From Mesorhizobium sp. B2-1-1 (GTDB lineage Bacteria; Pseudomonadota; Alphaproteobacteria; Rhizobiales; Rhizobiaceae), in contig NZ_CP083954.1 of assembly GCF_006442975.2 (NCBI RefSeq), forward strand, positions 1,929,501-1,993,500: a DNA stretch of 64,000 nt. The letters run 5' to 3'. The notes under the pieces are model-generated. The model saw nothing but the letters and a program-made list of their open reading frames with translations. It was not told where the DNA came from and made no database searches. Positions within the stretch are counted from its first letter, which is position 1. Each line of letters starts with the position of its first letter. This document shows, piece by piece, positions 62,862-64,000 of this stretch. The position numbers were made by a program, and so were the translations under genes.

Positions 62862-63603
62862 ACGGACCGAAGACGCTCCGGCGATGGAGGGCACCGCCAC
62901 GATCAAGGTGGCGGCCGTTGGCGACCTGCATGTGAAGGAGGACGCCCAGACATCGTATCGCGATCTCTTCGGCGAAATGTCGCGCGAGGCCGATATCCTC
63001 GTTCTTCCAGGCGATCTGACCAATCTGGGCAAGCCCCGCGAAGCCGAGATCCTCGCCGAAGACCTGCGCGCCTGCTCTATCCCGGTGGTCGGCGTGCTCG
63101 GCAACCATGATTATGAATCCGGTGCGGTCGAGGACGTCGCGGAAATCCTGCGTCAAGCGGGCGTCCATCTCCTCGACGGGCAGACGACCGAAATAGAGGA
63201 GGTCGGTTTTGTCGGCGTGAAAGGGTTCGTCGGGGGGTTCGGTTCACGCATGCTCGGCTCCTTCGGCGAGCCGGCCATCAAGTCGATGGTCGCCGAGAGC
63301 GTCAGCGAGGCCATGCGGCTTGAGAACGCGATGCGCCAGGTTCGCGCAAAACGCACGCTTGTCATTTTGCACTACGCTCCGATCGTCGAGACCATCGCCG
63401 GCGAACCCCTGGAGATATTTCCGTTTCTGGGCTCGTCGCGGCTGGCGGAAACGATCGACCGGTTCCAGGTCAGTGCTGTCGTGCACGGCCATGCGCATCG
63501 GGGAAGCTATGAGGGCCGCACGCCCGGCGGGGCGAGGGTCTACAACGTCGCCATGCACGTTTCCAAACCGACCGGCCGACCCTATGCCTTGCTTGAAATC
63601 TGA
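62854..63603 (+). CDS. Calcineurin-like metallophosphoesterase
   Basis: A 249-residue binuclear metallophosphoesterase. KVAAVGDLHVKE, VLPGDLTNLG, GVLGNHDYES, LVILHYAPI and VVHGHAHRGS supply the ordered Asp, His and Asn metal ligands. It may be soluble and act on cyclic nucleotides or nucleic acid ends. A GTG directly before the ATG at 62854 also has an AGGAG, so the start may be one codon earlier. It is coupled to the nucleotidyltransferase, suggesting that the pair makes and removes a phosphodiester or nucleotidyl mark. Confidence 0.88.
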   Translation: MAERTEDAPAMEGTATIKVAAVGDLHVKEDAQTSYRDLFGEMSREADILVLPGDLTNLGKPREAEILAEDLRACSIPVVGVLGNHDYESGAVEDVAEILRQAGVHLLDGQTTEIEEVGFVGVKGFVGGFGSRMLGSFGEPAIKSMVAESVSEAMRLENAMRQVRAKRTLVILHYAPIVETIAGEPLEIFPFLGSSRLAETIDRFQVSAVVHGHAHRGSYEGRTPGGARVYNVAMHVSKPTGRPYALLEI

Positions 63604-63628
63604 CGGAGTCGGGGCGCCGTCCCGACGG

Positions 63629-63814
63629 TCAGCTTACCGCTTTGATCGATTTTGCCAGTTCTTCGAGCTTGTGCGGATCGTTGCCGTGACGGCGCACGAG
63701 CTCGCGTGCCTGATTGGACGGCAGATCGGCTGTCGCCACCAGTTGCCGGACCTGTTCACTGTCGACCGCGACTTGGGGCAAGTTGCTGCCGGAAATTCTC
63801 TCGTCACCAGCCAT
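63629..63814 (-). CDS. DUF3606 domain protein
   Basis: A 61-residue protein matching DUF3606, small proteins abundant in rhizobia and often general-stress induced. The short order is NLPQVAVDSEQVRQLVATAD, LPSNQARELVRRHG and NDPHKLEELAKSIK. The ATG at 63814 is chosen because AGGAG lies just upstream; a start ten codons earlier is possible. Function unknown. An exact EcfG promoter lies 29 bases upstream. Confidence 0.8.
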   Translation of the reverse strand: MAGDERISGSNLPQVAVDSEQVRQLVATADLPSNQARELVRRHGNDPHKLEELAKSIKAVS

Positions 63815-63842
63815 CGTCTTTCTCCTCGATCGATGTCGAGAC

Positions 63843-63868
63843 AACGGATTGGAAAACCGTCCGGTTCC
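63843..63868 (-). promoter_or_regulatory. EcfG-type stress promoter (exact consensus)
   Basis: On the minus strand GGAAC, 17 bases, CGTT, an exact match to GGAAC-N16/17-CGTT, placed 29 bases before the DUF3606 start at 63814. Confidence 0.72.
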
Positions 63869-64000
63869 GAAAGACGGGGCTGAAGTCGACCGGCGGATCC
63901 GATCGGCAGCGCGCCGTCTCGATCCGTGGCGGCAAGGCCGGAGGCGACCGCGAATTGGCCATGGAACAAATGACGCCGGCCAGGAGTTGCGTCCCGAATG

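Noticed and set aside
63960..64000. A possible coding start running off the right edge (ATG at 63960)
   Set aside because: Only about 13 codons are visible, with no ribosome site or recognisable sequence.

Overview
The window is high-GC, tightly packed chromosomal DNA from an alphaproteobacterium of the order Rhizobiales, most likely Mesorhizobium or a close relative. This rests on family content (DUF982, DUF2267, DUF3606, the ECF42/DGPF pair, NasS-NasT, the DUF2126/ATP-grasp/alpha-E operon), on rhizobial-type intergenic palindromes, and on EcfG-type stress promoters. No rRNA, tRNA, CRISPR, transposase, prophage or plasmid gene was found.

Layout. (1) 1-9.7 kb is a polyamine or amide region. 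A TetR gene and an acetylpolyamine amidohydrolase gene run left. A YtcJ-type amidohydrolase, a PotABCD-type ABC importer and two tandem SxxK serine hydrolases run right. (2) 9.8-14.4 kb holds tex, then a LysR gene divergent from gcdH. (3) 14.5-22.4 kb holds an uncharacterised three-gene operon (transglutaminase-DUF2126, circularly permuted ATP-grasp fused to alpha-E, second transglutaminase) and a type IB topoisomerase. (4) 22.4-26.9 kb holds a DGPF protein with an ECF42 sigma factor, an aminoadipate-semialdehyde-type aldehyde dehydrogenase and an unassigned regulator. (5) 27.2-36.9 kb is a complete assimilatory nitrate locus on the minus strand: a small Tat-signal protein, a nitrate transporter, nirB, nirD and nasA behind a sigma-54 promoter and an attenuated leader, with nasT-nasS just upstream. 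One rhizobial palindromic repeat lies in frame inside nasA and a second copy lies between nirB and nirD. (6) 37-39.8 kb holds a secreted His-rich protein, an endonuclease/exonuclease/phosphatase-family protein and a phospholipase D/cardiolipin synthase. (7) 39.9-49 kb is a sugar or sugar-acid locus: a CUT1 ABC importer, SDR and GntR genes on the minus strand, divergent from an enolase-superfamily dehydratase, two uncharacterised proteins and a second SDR. A shared operator candidate lies between them. (8) 49.1-64 kb is a stress island: DUF982, Hsp20 behind a ROSE-type thermometer, a pyruvate-oxidase-like enzyme, DUF2267, an AlkB-like oxygenase, phosphoketolase with acetate kinase, DUF2231, a sorbosone-dehydrogenase-like lipoprotein, a duplicated-motif small protein, a HAD-ATPase fusion, a nucleotidyltransferase, a phosphoesterase and DUF3606.

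How it works together. The nitrate locus looks self-contained: NasS senses nitrate or nitrite and releases NasT, which binds the leader RNA and prevents termination. In the stress island, matches to the EcfG promoter GGAAC-N16/17-CGTT precede at least two genes exactly and three more with one mismatch, so part of the island probably belongs to the general stress regulon. Xfp-AckA and the PoxB-like enzyme would route sugar phosphates and pyruvate to acetyl phosphate or acetate and ATP. Start codons were chosen by Shine-Dalgarno match and family length, and several differ from the longest open frame.
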